DNA of 64,000 bases. Origin: Victivallis vadensis. Lineage in GTDB: Bacteria; Verrucomicrobiota; Lentisphaeria; Victivallales; Victivallaceae. Location: assembly GCF_003096415.1 (NCBI RefSeq), contig NZ_QEKH01000017.1:1-64000 (forward strand), given 5' to 3'. The position numbers were made by a program, and so were the translations under genes. Under the pieces are notes generated by a model. The model was given only the letters and a program-made list of their open reading frames with translations, searched no databases and had not been told where the DNA came from. Below are positions 25,310 through 34,259 of the stretch, piece by piece. Every line of letters starts with the position of its first letter. Within the stretch, counting starts at the first letter, position 1.

Positions 25310-26077
25310 ATGCCACGCACACACACACACCGAATCGAACTGCCCGCAACACCCGCCAACCACCGCAGGCCAACATGCAGAAATTTCACATTAATCGAGC
25401 TGCTTGTGGTGATCGCCATCATCGCGATCCTCGCTGCGATGCTGCTGCCCGCGCTGAACAAGGCGCGGGACCGGGCGCAGGCGATCAAATGCTCCGGCAA
25501 CCTCAAACAGCACGGCACGGTGTTCGCACTTTACACTGCCGACTCCGACAACTGGGTCCCGAAAACCGCGGGAACCGGCGGCAACTCCTTCTACTGGAAC
25601 AAAGTGACCATCACCTATTTTTCCAAGCGGCAGGATGTGGTCAAACGAGGCGCTTCGGAACTCTACTGGTGCCCCCGGGACACCGTTTCGGAGGTACTCC
25701 CCACCAAAACCCGGATCGAACTTTTCGACAACGGCAACATCAGTTACGGAATCAACCGCAAGCTGGTCGATCCCGGTCAGAATGCGGGGCGGATCAAGGA
25801 CCCCTCGCGTGTCCTGTACCTGACCGATTCCGCCATCAATGTAACCAAATCCACCGTCCGCGGCCATTACTGGGCGCATCCCGAACCGAACAGCGCCCAG
25901 CCGCAGGCCTATCCCCGGCACAGCGGCGCGGCCAACGCGGTTTTCGTCGACTGCCATGTGGAATCGGTGCGTTCGTCGAACGGAATTTACTCCGGGCTGT
26001 ACGACGCCGGCGCCTTCTACCGTTCCGGGCGGCAGTTCAACCGCTGGGAAGTTGAAAACCGTACTCAGGACATCTGA
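25310..26077 (+). CDS. pseudopilin-like protein (prepilin signal, H-x9-DC C-terminus)
   Basis: 255 aa. The prepilin signal [20 protein letters not shown] is preceded by an unusually long ~28-residue leader ([18 protein letters not shown]...), His/Thr-rich. The start at 25310 has CGGAGAA upstream. The C-terminal motif is [12 protein letters not shown], so the usual Gly after Asp is Cys. Gaps of 17 and 18 bp to its neighbours place it in the regulator-hydrolase operon. Confidence 0.88.
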   Translation: MPRTHTHRIELPATPANHRRPTCRNFTLIELLVVIAIIAILAAMLLPALNKARDRAQAIKCSGNLKQHGTVFALYTADSDNWVPKTAGTGGNSFYWNKVTITYFSKRQDVVKRGASELYWCPRDTVSEVLPTKTRIELFDNGNISYGINRKLVDPGQNAGRIKDPSRVLYLTDSAINVTKSTVRGHYWAHPEPNSAQPQAYPRHSGAANAVFVDCHVESVRSSNGIYSGLYDAGAFYRSGRQFNRWEVENRTQDI

Positions 26078-26095
26078 CAACCATAGGAAAAATCC

Positions 26096-28414
26096 ATGAA
26101 CCGATCATTCACCGCCGCCCTTCTTCTTCCGGCCCTCTGCGCCGGATGGTTCGCCCTGCACGCCGAATCGCTGCCTCCGGCCGGATTCGACCAGCCTCAG
26201 AACTGGCTTTTCCGCCCCGGCGCGGAATATCCCGGAGCGACCGGTTCCGCCGCCGTGGAAAACGGCAAGCCGGTCCTGCATTACGACTTCAGCAAGGGAG
26301 GCCGTTACGTCGGCATGCAGTTGCGCACGCCGCTTTTCGACGACGCCGCCGAAGTGGCCGTCACCCTCGTTTCGCCCGCTCCGGCCAAGGTGACGATGCG
26401 GCTCACCGACGCCAACGGGCGGGTTTTCCAATCCGCTCCGTTGAAACTGGAAGCCGCCAAACCGCGGCGCACCGTGCTTTCCGCCGCCTCCAGATGGGCA
26501 ACCAGTTGGGGCGGGGACGCCAAAAACAAAAAGTTCACCCCGCCGATGCGCAGCCTGACCGTGCAGGCCCATGCCGACGATAAAATGCCCGCCGCCGGAA
26601 CGGTCACGGTCGAATCGCTCCTGTGCGAAGTCCCCCAATTCGATCCCTCCACACTGGGGGCGGGAAAACCCTTCTCCTTCTCCGCCGCCGGCTGGAACTT
26701 CTCCGGCGATTTCCGTCCCGACCGGCTCGGCCAGCACCTGACGGTCACCGCCATGCCCGGCCGGGAAGCGCAAGCCGGGGAGTACACCGTCACGCTGCCC
26801 CAGCTCAACCGCGACTGGAGCCGGCATTTCCAGCTCAACCCGGCGGACGGCGAACAAAAGCTGCAAATCCTGATCCCGCGCCGCCTGATCTCCAATCCGT
26901 ACAACCGCTATCAGCTCAGCCAGATGTTCCGCAGCGAACAGCCCGGAAGTTCCGCCTCGGTCATCACGCCGCTGGCCGGACGGAACAGCGCCGGAATGGA
27001 ATTCGACAAAACCCTGCACGCCCGCGAAATCCCCTTTTCGCGCATCGGGACGCAGGTGCATTTCGCGTACCGTACCGGCGGCGGCTTCGCGGCCTACGCC
27101 CCCTACCGGATGCTGACCGACGAAATCGCGGCGGCCGGATTCAAGTGGATTCGCGACACCGCGCTGGTGGAGCAGGACGAACAGGGCAATTACCGCGTCC
27201 GCCCCTCCGATATGGAGTGGATCCGCTACGCCCATGAGCAGGGGCTGAATGTGATCGTGATCTTCCGCCTCTACGCCAACGACACGGTCGACAACTATCT
27301 GAAAAAAGTCGATGCGATGGTCCGCGACACCAGAGAGTACGTCAAAGTCTACGAACTCGGCAACGAACCCTTCGGACAGGGACGCTGGCGCGAAACCTAC
27401 GGCGGCCCGTGGAACGGCAAGGAAAAGGACAACTCCACCTCGCCGTGGGTCAAGGAGCACCTCAAATACACCAACGCGATCGCCGACCGCTTCAAGCAGG
27501 TCTATCCCGGCTGCACCGTGATCGGCCTCGGAGCCAACACGCCGACCAATTACCGCTACCTCGACATCGGCGTGACCGCCAGCCTGGACGGCGTGACCGA
27601 CCATCCCTACAGCTACTGCCTGCCGCCGGAAAAGGTTCCCTACGGCCACCGGTTCGCCAAGCGCGACGGCGTCCGGGTCGGCGACGAGCGCGACTCCTTC
27701 CGCGGCCTGATCGAGGATTACCACCGCAAGTTCAAAGAGACCGGCAAGGCCCGTTCGCTGTGGCTGACCGAATTCGGCTACACCACCTACTGGACCAGCG
27801 GCTCCAATGAGAAGAACCGCTACGGCACCTACACCGAAGAGGCGCAGGCGGTCTACATCGTGCGCCGCCTGCTCGAAACCCTGTCGCTGCCGGTCGAACA
27901 GGTTTCGCAATACTGCTTCGTGGACAAGCTGAACTCCCGCGCCGACGCGGCGGAGGGCAACTTCGGGCTGCTGCGCACCGATTACAGCAAGAAACCGGCG
28001 TTTTACGCGATGCGGCGGCTCAACACCCGGCTCAGCGGCTTTGAATTCGACGCGGATTTCCGTCCTGAAATCACCGCCGCCCCGCGCCAGAAGGGCAACC
28101 AGCGCGGCGTGCTGATCGGCAACTGGGACGAGGTGTCGATCAACGCCGACAACGACTGCATGGTGGTTCCTTTCCGCAACAAGGCGGGCGAACGGCGCGT
28201 CGCGGTCTGGTCGATGCAGCCGTACAGCCGGGAATTCAACAACCGGGTGATTTCGCTCCGGCTCCCCGGCATGGGCGGAGCCGCCGGCGCGGTCGCGCAG
28301 GACCTGATCACCGGCGTCACCTACGACCTCGACCTCGAAGCCCGCGGCGGCGATCTGTTCATCAACCATCTCAGTTTGCGGGAGAATCCGCTGCTGATCC
28401 AATTTGTGAAGTAA
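26096..28414 (+). CDS. secreted clan GH-A-like glycoside hydrolase (772 aa)
   Basis: Signal peptide (MNRSFTAALLLPALCAGWFALHA). About residues 30-300 are beta-rich binding domains; about 320-640 is a TIM barrel with VYELGNEPFGQG giving the acid/base Glu (about 424) and LWLTEFGYTTYW the nucleophile Glu (about 559). The pattern fits GH39/GH5/GH30-type retaining enzymes; a short beta-domain closes the protein. Exported, so it would act outside on a polysaccharide. Sits between a pseudopilin and an FAD oxidoreductase with gaps of 18 and 3 bp. Confidence 0.83.
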   Translation: MNRSFTAALLLPALCAGWFALHAESLPPAGFDQPQNWLFRPGAEYPGATGSAAVENGKPVLHYDFSKGGRYVGMQLRTPLFDDAAEVAVTLVSPAPAKVTMRLTDANGRVFQSAPLKLEAAKPRRTVLSAASRWATSWGGDAKNKKFTPPMRSLTVQAHADDKMPAAGTVTVESLLCEVPQFDPSTLGAGKPFSFSAAGWNFSGDFRPDRLGQHLTVTAMPGREAQAGEYTVTLPQLNRDWSRHFQLNPADGEQKLQILIPRRLISNPYNRYQLSQMFRSEQPGSSASVITPLAGRNSAGMEFDKTLHAREIPFSRIGTQVHFAYRTGGGFAAYAPYRMLTDEIAAAGFKWIRDTALVEQDEQGNYRVRPSDMEWIRYAHEQGLNVIVIFRLYANDTVDNYLKKVDAMVRDTREYVKVYELGNEPFGQGRWRETYGGPWNGKEKDNSTSPWVKEHLKYTNAIADRFKQVYPGCTVIGLGANTPTNYRYLDIGVTASLDGVTDHPYSYCLPPEKVPYGHRFAKRDGVRVGDERDSFRGLIEDYHRKFKETGKARSLWLTEFGYTTYWTSGSNEKNRYGTYTEEAQAVYIVRRLLETLSLPVEQVSQYCFVDKLNSRADAAEGNFGLLRTDYSKKPAFYAMRRLNTRLSGFEFDADFRPEITAAPRQKGNQRGVLIGNWDEVSINADNDCMVVPFRNKAGERRVAVWSMQPYSREFNNRVISLRLPGMGGAAGAVAQDLITGVTYDLDLEARGGDLFINHLSLRENPLLIQFVK

Positions 28415-28417
28415 GTT

Positions 28418-30163
28418 ATGGATTCCCCTTTTCCGAAAGAGACGATCAGTGCCGACTTCTGTGTGGTCGGCGGCGGCATCGCGGGTATGACGATGGCGCT
28501 TGAATGCGCCCGCGCCGGCTTCCGGGTGGTGCTGATGCACGACCGCCCGGTGCCGGGCGGCAACGCCTCCGGCGAATGCCGGGTGCAGATTTCCGGAGCC
28601 GACCGGCTCGGCAAGCTGCCCAACCTGCGCGAAACCGGCATCCTCGAAGAACTCCGGCTGGAAAACTGCCGGATCAACCCCAACGGCAGCTATTCCGTCT
28701 GGGACATGGTGCTGTGGAGCGCGCTCGAAACCGAACCGAACCTTCAGGTGCTCTACAACTGTTCCTGCCGCGCCGCTGTCATGGCGGGAAACCGCATTAA
28801 AACCGTGACCGGCTGGCAGACCACCACCCAGAAGGAGATCACCGTCGCGGCGAAACTTTTCGCCGACTGTTCGGGCGACGCGGTGCTCGCGCCGCTGACC
28901 GGAGCTGATTTCCGGGTCGGGCGCGAAGCGCGCGGCGAATTCGGCGAAACCATCGGTCCCGAAACCGCCGACCGCCGCACGATGGGGATGAGCTGCATTT
29001 TCCAGACCCGCCGCTGCGACACCCCGCAGCCGTTCGAGAAACCGGCATGGGCGCATACTTATTGCGATGACTCCGAACTGCCGTGCGGCGCGGACGGCCA
29101 CGCCAACCTCCATGAGGGCTACTGGTGGGTCGAACTCGGCGGCGAATGCGATTCGATCGCCGACACCGAGGCGCTCCGGCCGGAGCTGCTGAAGATCCTG
29201 CTCGGCGTCTGGGACCACATCAAGAACCGCGGCGACCACGGCGCGGAACACCTTGCGCTGGAGTGGATTCAGTTCCTGCCTTCCAAGCGCGAGAGCCGCC
29301 GCTATGTCGGCGACCACATCCTGACCCAGCGCGACATCGAAGCGGGGGGACGCTTCCCCGACACCGTTGCCTACGGCGGCTGGACCATGGACGACCACAA
29401 CCCGGCGGGCTTCCGTTCGGCGGCGCTCGGCGAACCGGTGAACATCCACCATCCGGCCCCCTCCCCTTACGGCATTCCGTACCGCTGCCTCTATTCGCGG
29501 AACCTCGACAATCTGTTCGTCGGCGGGCGCTGCGTCAGCGTGACCCATGCCGCATTGAGTTCGACCCGGGTGATCGGCACCTGCTCCGCGATGGCGCAGG
29601 CCGCCGGAGCCGCCGCCGCAATCGCGCTGCGCCGCGGCATTTCACCGCGCGAGGTCGGCCAACGGCATCTCGCCGAACTTCAGCAGCTCCTGCTGCGCCG
29701 CGACTGTTACCTGCCGGGCGTCCGGCTGGAACTGCCCGAACTGGAACACGCCCGTATTTCCGGCACCGGCTCCACGCCGGAGGCGCTGCGCGACGGCGTC
29801 ACCCGCGTCGAGGGCGGAGCGCTGCACCAGTGGCGCTGCCGTCCCGGCGACCAACTGACCGTGGAATGGGATGCGCCGCAGCACTTCCGGCGGATTTCGC
29901 TGATCTTTGAAAGCGGCATGCAGCGCCGGATCGCGCTGGTGCCGGGCAACCCGGATTGCCTGCGACTGCCGCCGGAGCTGGCCAAGGCCTACCGGCTCGA
30001 AGCCCGAAGCGAAGGCCGATGGAGGACGCTCGCGGAGGTTTCCGCCAACGCCCGCCGCCGCGCGGTGCATCCGGCGGAAGCCCCCTTCGACGCCCTCCTC
30101 CTGACGCTGCAGGAAACCTACGGAGCCGCCGAAACCGGCCTCCACGCGCTCCTCGCGGAGTAG
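28418..30163 (+). CDS. FAD-dependent oxidoreductase (FAD_oxidored type)
   Basis: 581 aa, no signal peptide. The N-terminal Rossmann motif is DFCVVGGGIAGMTMALECA and is followed by PVPGGNASGECRVQISG; the downstream FAD motif is RNLDNLFVGGRCVSVTHAAL. This matches the glucose-inhibited-division/fumarate-reductase-like superfamily often found as orphan enzymes in polysaccharide clusters of Planctomycetota and Lentisphaerota. C-terminal ~120 residues form an extra domain. The start codon is 3 bp after the hydrolase stop, hence the same operon. The oxidised substrate is unknown; a sugar or sugar acid is the likely guess. Confidence 0.82.
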   Translation: MDSPFPKETISADFCVVGGGIAGMTMALECARAGFRVVLMHDRPVPGGNASGECRVQISGADRLGKLPNLRETGILEELRLENCRINPNGSYSVWDMVLWSALETEPNLQVLYNCSCRAAVMAGNRIKTVTGWQTTTQKEITVAAKLFADCSGDAVLAPLTGADFRVGREARGEFGETIGPETADRRTMGMSCIFQTRRCDTPQPFEKPAWAHTYCDDSELPCGADGHANLHEGYWWVELGGECDSIADTEALRPELLKILLGVWDHIKNRGDHGAEHLALEWIQFLPSKRESRRYVGDHILTQRDIEAGGRFPDTVAYGGWTMDDHNPAGFRSAALGEPVNIHHPAPSPYGIPYRCLYSRNLDNLFVGGRCVSVTHAALSSTRVIGTCSAMAQAAGAAAAIALRRGISPREVGQRHLAELQQLLLRRDCYLPGVRLELPELEHARISGTGSTPEALRDGVTRVEGGALHQWRCRPGDQLTVEWDAPQHFRRISLIFESGMQRRIALVPGNPDCLRLPPELAKAYRLEARSEGRWRTLAEVSANARRRAVHPAEAPFDALLLTLQETYGAAETGLHALLAE

Positions 30164-30178
30164 TTTTTTCGCCCCCTA

Positions 30179-30238
30179 GTTCCGGACCGTATTCCGGCGG
30201 CAGAACGCCTGCCGTGCAAACGGCCCGGAACGTTTTTT
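30179..30238 (+). terminator. rho-independent terminator after the FAD oxidoreductase operon
   Basis: GTTCCGG (30179-30185) pairs with CCGGAAC (30225-30231), enclosing a second stem CGGCAG/CTGCCG, and TTTTTT follows. It ends the operon that starts at 24264. The rest of 30239-30530 shows no gene; it is a transition into AT-richer DNA. Confidence 0.75.
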
Positions 30239-30530
30239 ATCGCCACTCCCGGAAATCCGCTTCCGCCTCCAGTCTGTTTTCCAATTCATCGGGAAGAGTG
30301 CCAAAGAAATCATTCCTGGCAGGCTGCTTCAAAATGAGAAGCCGATCATCATCACCGGCGAAGTCAAATCCGAAGCCACCATCCCCTGCCGATAATCACA
30401 CAAAGTTTATGCTTATTGGCAATCCGGCATCTGACTTGCAGCGCAAAACCGCCTCTCATTCCACCCTTATGGAAAAACGGACGTCAAGATAAACCTCGCC
30501 TCCTTTCTGCCCGGTCAAATTCACTTTGTT

Positions 30531-32024
30531 TTAAAAATCCAAGGTTTTTTCCGCCATTCTCTGTCTGGCCTGTTCCTCCGCCTTACGAGCTTTTTCCAGT
30601 ACATCATCTGTTATACCGATAAAATATTTCTCCAGTATTTTATCGGTAATGGTAACTGTAATTTTACGATCTTCGCTTAATTGTATTTTCCCGGATCGTA
30701 AGGATTTTTCAATGATTTCTTTTTCATCGGCATTCAATTCGGAAACAACAAGTCCGTTTTGCTTATCCAGAAATTCGACCTCCAATTCCTGATGAACGAT
30801 TTCAATCCCGACACTTTCCGATTCCAATATATCAGTAATGTTTTTCACATTTTTTTTCATCACAATTCTGCTCGTTACAGCTTCTTCACTTAGACTATTT
30901 TTTATGCTTTGTGAATATCTAGTACCGGGAAATTCTCTGTCATATTTTTCAATCACATCCTTTGCCGTCACCCTCTCGGCAGGAAGGGTAATTCGGCATG
31001 CGACAAGTCCTCCCTTAGGTATCGCAAAATTTTTATCCGAACCCCATATGCCCCCTTCCCATTCCCGTCTGGATAATAGCGTTTCCGTTCCGAAAAAGAA
31101 TTCCACATCAGGCCAACTGAATCTTCTAAGCTGGATTCCCACATATTTCATCTTCTCGTTCGCAAAACCTACTTCGCCCTTTATTTCTCGAACAAACCAC
31201 TCCAAAGATATTCCGGAAGAAATATGTTTATAGAATTTAATATGCTGGTTTGTAATATCGGTATATGGAAACTTGAACTTTTTCTGCTCCTCCGCAAGAC
31301 GTTTTTCCTCTACAAGACGCTTTTGCTTTTCTTCTGCAAGGCGCTTTTGCTTTTCCTCTGCAAGGCGCTTTTGTTCTTCTTCCGCAAGGCGCTTTTGCTT
31401 TTCCTCTGCAAGGCGCTTTTGTTCTTCTTCCGCAAGGCGCTTTTGCTTTTCCTCTGCAAGGCGCTTTTGCCTTTCTTCCGCAAGGCGTTCCTTCTCCTTT
31501 GCAATCTCACAACTAGTTTTTATTCCTCTCAATTCCTTCTCGTCAAAATCCTGAAAACCATATTTACCGGAATCAGTCAAAATCGAATCCCGAAGTCGGG
31601 TTGCTGCTTCTCCGTACCCGGCTGTATCAAGATATCTTATATAACCTATCATGTAACCTGGACAACTACGCTTCAAAAAGGAACTGACTTTCTCAATATC
31701 CGGCGAATCGGCAACACCGGCAAAAATAACATCATAAGCTCTTAATAACAGTTCAGCTTTCTCACCTTTTCTTTCCGTCAGAATATTGGAAGCCAGTACA
31801 CATGCGGCAGGCAAATATCGGGCATATGTGGCCATCGTCAAATACTTCTCAATTTCATTTCCATGTTTTGCTCTGTTCTTTTTCAGCAATATCATCGCAA
31901 AATTATACTGCGCCTCGACATTACCGGCATCAGCTTCCTGTTTTATTTCTTCAACAGATACGCATCCGCTTAACAACACAGCAACTCCTAAAGCAAAGAT
32001 CATTCCCCTTTTTTTCATTGCCAT
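30531..32024 (-). CDS. lipoprotein with Sel1-like start and KRLAEEKQ-type helical repeats
   Basis: 497 aa. Lipoprotein signal with lipobox LLSGC (MKKRGMIFALGVAVLLSGC). Residues about 25-170 look like Sel1/TPR-type helices (ADAGNVEAQYNFAMILL). Then about 65 residues of 8-residue repeats, KRLAEEKQ/KRLAEEEQ, predicted as a long charged helix. The C-terminal ~270 residues form a globular domain I do not recognise (YTDITNQHIKFYKHISSG, ITVTITDKILEKYF). The start at 32024 has GGAAAG 5 bases upstream. Probably anchored to a membrane with the helix as spacer, as in TolA-like proteins. Base composition is AT-richer than the flanking operons. Confidence 0.75.
   Translation of the reverse strand: MAMKKRGMIFALGVAVLLSGCVSVEEIKQEADAGNVEAQYNFAMILLKKNRAKHGNEIEKYLTMATYARYLPAACVLASNILTERKGEKAELLLRAYDVIFAGVADSPDIEKVSSFLKRSCPGYMIGYIRYLDTAGYGEAATRLRDSILTDSGKYGFQDFDEKELRGIKTSCEIAKEKERLAEERQKRLAEEKQKRLAEEEQKRLAEEKQKRLAEEEQKRLAEEKQKRLAEEKQKRLVEEKRLAEEQKKFKFPYTDITNQHIKFYKHISSGISLEWFVREIKGEVGFANEKMKYVGIQLRRFSWPDVEFFFGTETLLSRREWEGGIWGSDKNFAIPKGGLVACRITLPAERVTAKDVIEKYDREFPGTRYSQSIKNSLSEEAVTSRIVMKKNVKNITDILESESVGIEIVHQELEVEFLDKQNGLVVSELNADEKEIIEKSLRSGKIQLSEDRKITVTITDKILEKYFIGITDDVLEKARKAEEQARQRMAEKTLDF
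31286..31497 (-). repeat. 24-bp tandem repeats encoding KRLAEEKQ units
   Basis: About eight units of 24 bp inside the lipoprotein gene, with alternate units ending EEKQ or EEEQ and one RLVEEK variant. The near-identity of units at DNA level makes copy number likely to vary by slippage. Confidence 0.85.
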
Positions 32025-32106
32025 CACCACTTTCCATTACCATTTTGTAAAATGACAGTCCATAAATCACATCGGAAAAATCTTTCCGCCACCGTCCGCC
32101 TCCGCG

Positions 32107-32598
32107 CTACTCCATCAACTCATGGTCGCCGTCGCGGTTGACTACACATACTTCCACGATATTCCAGATCATGATCGGAATCAACGGCAGCAGCAGCCAG
32201 CCGGTAAAAATCGTCAGCAGCAACTGGGCTGTTCCGCGTCCATTATAACCGGCATAAAAATTATGGGCGCCCCAGATCCCAAGAAAAATTCCAAGCAGTA
32301 TATAGGTAGTCCTCTTTTTGCGTACATGAAATACGTTCAGTTGTTCCATCGGATAAGAAGACGCGGAAACCGCTCCATTCATCGTCACGGGAACAGGATT
32401 GCCGGCCGCCGTACTGCCCGGTTTTGCTTTTTCCAATTCCTGCTGATATTTGTCTTTCAACTCCTCCGCCAGCCGAAGCGTAACATCAATCGTTTCGCCA
32501 CAGAACCTGCACTTTTTAGCACGGATACTGATTTTTTCCGCACAAAACGGACACTCTTTCCACTCTCTTGTCGAACTCTCTTCCGGTAATTCAGCCAT
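32107..32598 (-). CDS. zinc-ribbon and TM2-domain membrane protein
   Basis: 163 aa. A double zinc ribbon near the N-terminus (CPFCAEKISIRAKKCRFC), a charged helix, then a TM2 domain of two membrane helices (YILLGIFLGIWGAHNFYAGY and ...LLLTIFTGWLLLPLIPIMIW). AGGAGG 5 bases before the ATG at 32598 decides the start; the longer frame would begin at a TTG without a ribosome binding site. Next to another TM2 protein and a lipoprotein, in an envelope-protein group. TM2 proteins have no settled role in bacteria. Confidence 0.8.
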   Translation of the reverse strand: MAELPEESSTREWKECPFCAEKISIRAKKCRFCGETIDVTLRLAEELKDKYQQELEKAKPGSTAAGNPVPVTMNGAVSASSYPMEQLNVFHVRKKRTTYILLGIFLGIWGAHNFYAGYNGRGTAQLLLTIFTGWLLLPLIPIMIWNIVEVCVVNRDGDHELME

Positions 32599-32679
32599 CA
32601 TAGCCTCCTGATGCGCCCTCTGATTCATCGCTTTCACAGCCTCGAACGGACAATAGCCCGAAGCTGTAATTTTTTTCAA

Positions 32680-32991
32680 TTAATTCTGCAGTTTTAATGC
32701 TTGAGAAATTTCAAGTGCCAATTTTCTGTTGTATTCATCAGTCCGTTCCATAGCAGTGAACAGATCAATGAGCCACCAGATTCCCAGCCCTCCAGTAGTC
32801 AATATTTTCAAGATTCCCAATCCGATCTGTCCAAGATAGATACGGTCAAGTCCCCCAGTAAAGAATGCCAGAATAAAAGTCAATCCACGATTTTTCAGAC
32901 GCTGTCGCAGCTGGTTCTGAAACATCGCTTTTTGCGGTTCGGTCATCCCCTGCTGCAGACTCAACAATTCCATCATACTGATCTTTGCCAT
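32680..32991 (-). CDS. TM2-domain membrane protein
   Basis: 103 aa. A cytoplasmic N-terminal helix (EPQKAMFQNQLRQRLKN) and the TM2 core FFTGGLDRIYLGQIGLGILK followed by GLGIWWLIDLFTAMERTDEY. The typical Gly-x-His of TM2 is replaced by Gly-x-Asp (GGLDRIYLG). GGGAAAAATAG lies before the ATG. It is 81 bp upstream of the zinc-ribbon TM2 gene and about 105 bp downstream of one copy of the RNA-like repeat (33096-33328). Confidence 0.82.
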   Translation of the reverse strand: MAKISMMELLSLQQGMTEPQKAMFQNQLRQRLKNRGLTFILAFFTGGLDRIYLGQIGLGILKILTTGGLGIWWLIDLFTAMERTDEYNRKLALEISQALKLQN

Positions 32992-33095
32992 AACTATTTT
33001 TCCCTATTTTGCAAATTAAGGTTAATCGACTCATGCCAACCCGAAATCAACTTCTTGTAATCCTTCCCTCCATCATCTCAATCCACTGTTTGCGT

Positions 33096-33328
33096 GCATA
33101 AAAAAGCATGCGTTTTCGCTGTTGTTTACCGATTACTTGAAATTCAAGAACCATACACAGCAGAAAACAGCATGCTCAATCCACAGAATATGAGTATACC
33201 GCATCCGGCCTGCCCGTTCTTCACTGAAAAGCTGCAAGTTTTTCGATAAAAAAGCGACCGACAAAAAATTTCAGTTTTCAACAGTTCACAATAATTTCAG
33301 CAGCAATATCCTCCTTTTTCCGGTTTTA
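33096..33328 (-). ncRNA. RNA-like repeat element, copy A
   Basis: 233 bp, homologous to 34025-34259 in the same orientation. The conserved core on the minus strand is GTCGCTTTTTTATCGAAAAA followed by CTTGCA. The 3' end is a long hairpin (outer arms AGCATGC/GCATGCT, inner GTTTT/AAAAC and GCTGT/ACAGC) followed by TTTTTT. Both copies lie upstream of a minus-strand gene. The type (leader RNA, small RNA or dispersed hairpin repeat) is not decided; short peptides readable through it (LSKNLQ...) diverge by frame and are probably incidental. Confidence 0.5.
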
Positions 33329-33346
33329 CAACTGCAAACGCATGGC

Positions 33347-33988
33347 TTACGCCTGCAAACGGTTCAGTTTTTCAACGGCCGCCTTGAAACATGAGGCCAA
33401 TCCGCCGATTTTTGCATTGGGGTGATAAAAACGGAAAGCCAGACACCGGCCATCCAGACGGCAGTAATCCGTCCCGGAACAATTTTCCACCGGCAGCCCG
33501 CCCATGACGTCACAAAACAGGTCAAACACCTGATTGCCGCAACAGGCAAAGCAGGTGGGTTTGTCCAGATAAAGCCGGATCTGTTCTTTCAGGAATTCCC
33601 TGTCTGCCATGACGGCGGCGTGCAACGCACCGTACCGGGTGATTGCCCCTCCCGTTGTTTTCTTCAGGTTCATCACGGCGACCGGCAGTAAAACTCTTTT
33701 CCGTTCCTCTTCCGGCGCAAAATTGATTTCACGGCCGCGAACCGCGGAAACCCATCTTGCCATCGGAGCGAATGTATGCCCACCGTTTTTCGGGCTGCCG
33801 GCTTCGATGAAACTGCGCAGGTCAAATCCCGGCGCGCAGTCATCCACTTCCTTCAGCACAAAGACCAATCTGGGAAGTGGAGAAGCATCAAAGGCCGCTT
33901 CATTCACGACGCCGTCCGCAATAAACTGTTCTCCATACTTCCGTTTCCATTCCCGGAAAAGATTCTCTTCCCGCCGTTCCATTGCCAT
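33347..33988 (-). CDS. uncharacterised protein, possibly of the uracil-DNA glycosylase fold
   Basis: 213 aa, cytoplasmic. Segments LPRLVFVLKEVDD, DLRSFI, MARWVSAV, NLKKTTGG and FRFYHPNAK follow the order seen in proteins of the uracil-DNA glycosylase superfamily (a first strand with a catalytic loop and a late HPxx motif). I cannot confirm this without a profile search. Of three nearby ATGs, the one at 33988 has AAAGGA 6 bases upstream. The gene is bracketed by two direct copies of an RNA-like repeat and is AT-richer than the flanking operons, which suggests acquired DNA. Confidence 0.55.
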   Translation of the reverse strand: MAMERREENLFREWKRKYGEQFIADGVVNEAAFDASPLPRLVFVLKEVDDCAPGFDLRSFIEAGSPKNGGHTFAPMARWVSAVRGREINFAPEEERKRVLLPVAVMNLKKTTGGAITRYGALHAAVMADREFLKEQIRLYLDKPTCFACCGNQVFDLFCDVMGGLPVENCSGTDYCRLDGRCLAFRFYHPNAKIGGLASCFKAAVEKLNRLQA

Positions 33989-34024
33989 TTTCATTCCTTT
34001 CCCTGAGTTTCAGTTTTGCAAGCT

Positions 34025-34259
34025 GCATAAAAAAAGAGCACGCGCTTTCACCATGCTCATCGAAGGTACTTGCAAACCCGGAAGAACCACGGCCAAAAAC
34101 ACGTGCTCATTCCATAAGGTATGAGAACGTCGGATTCGGCTCGCCTGTTCTTCTCCAAAAAAGGTTGCAAGTTTTTCGATAAGAAAGCGACCAATAAAAT
34201 TTTAATACTCAGTAATTTCCAACAGTACTGCCAATAATCATTCCTTTTTCTGTTTTTAT
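34025..34259 (-). ncRNA. RNA-like repeat element, copy B
   Basis: 235 bp, homologous to 33096-33328. The minus-strand core is GTCGCTTTCTTATCGAAAAA followed by CTTGCA. The 3' hairpin has arms GAGCACG/CGTGCTC, where copy A has AGCATGC/GCATGCT; both arms changed together, which supports RNA pairing. TTTTTTT follows, then 36 bases to the start codon of the UDG-like gene. The stretch 34260-34407 downstream of it holds only a short GGCC hairpin and no gene. Confidence 0.5.

Noticed and set aside
29956-30492. 178-codon ORF overlapping the end of the FAD oxidoreductase
   Set aside because: Reads in another frame through a conserved gene and then through a terminator; composition is Arg/Pro/Ser-rich.
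31286-31497. Possible CRISPR array in the short direct repeats
   Set aside because: The 24-bp repeats are contiguous, in frame and encode a helical protein repeat.
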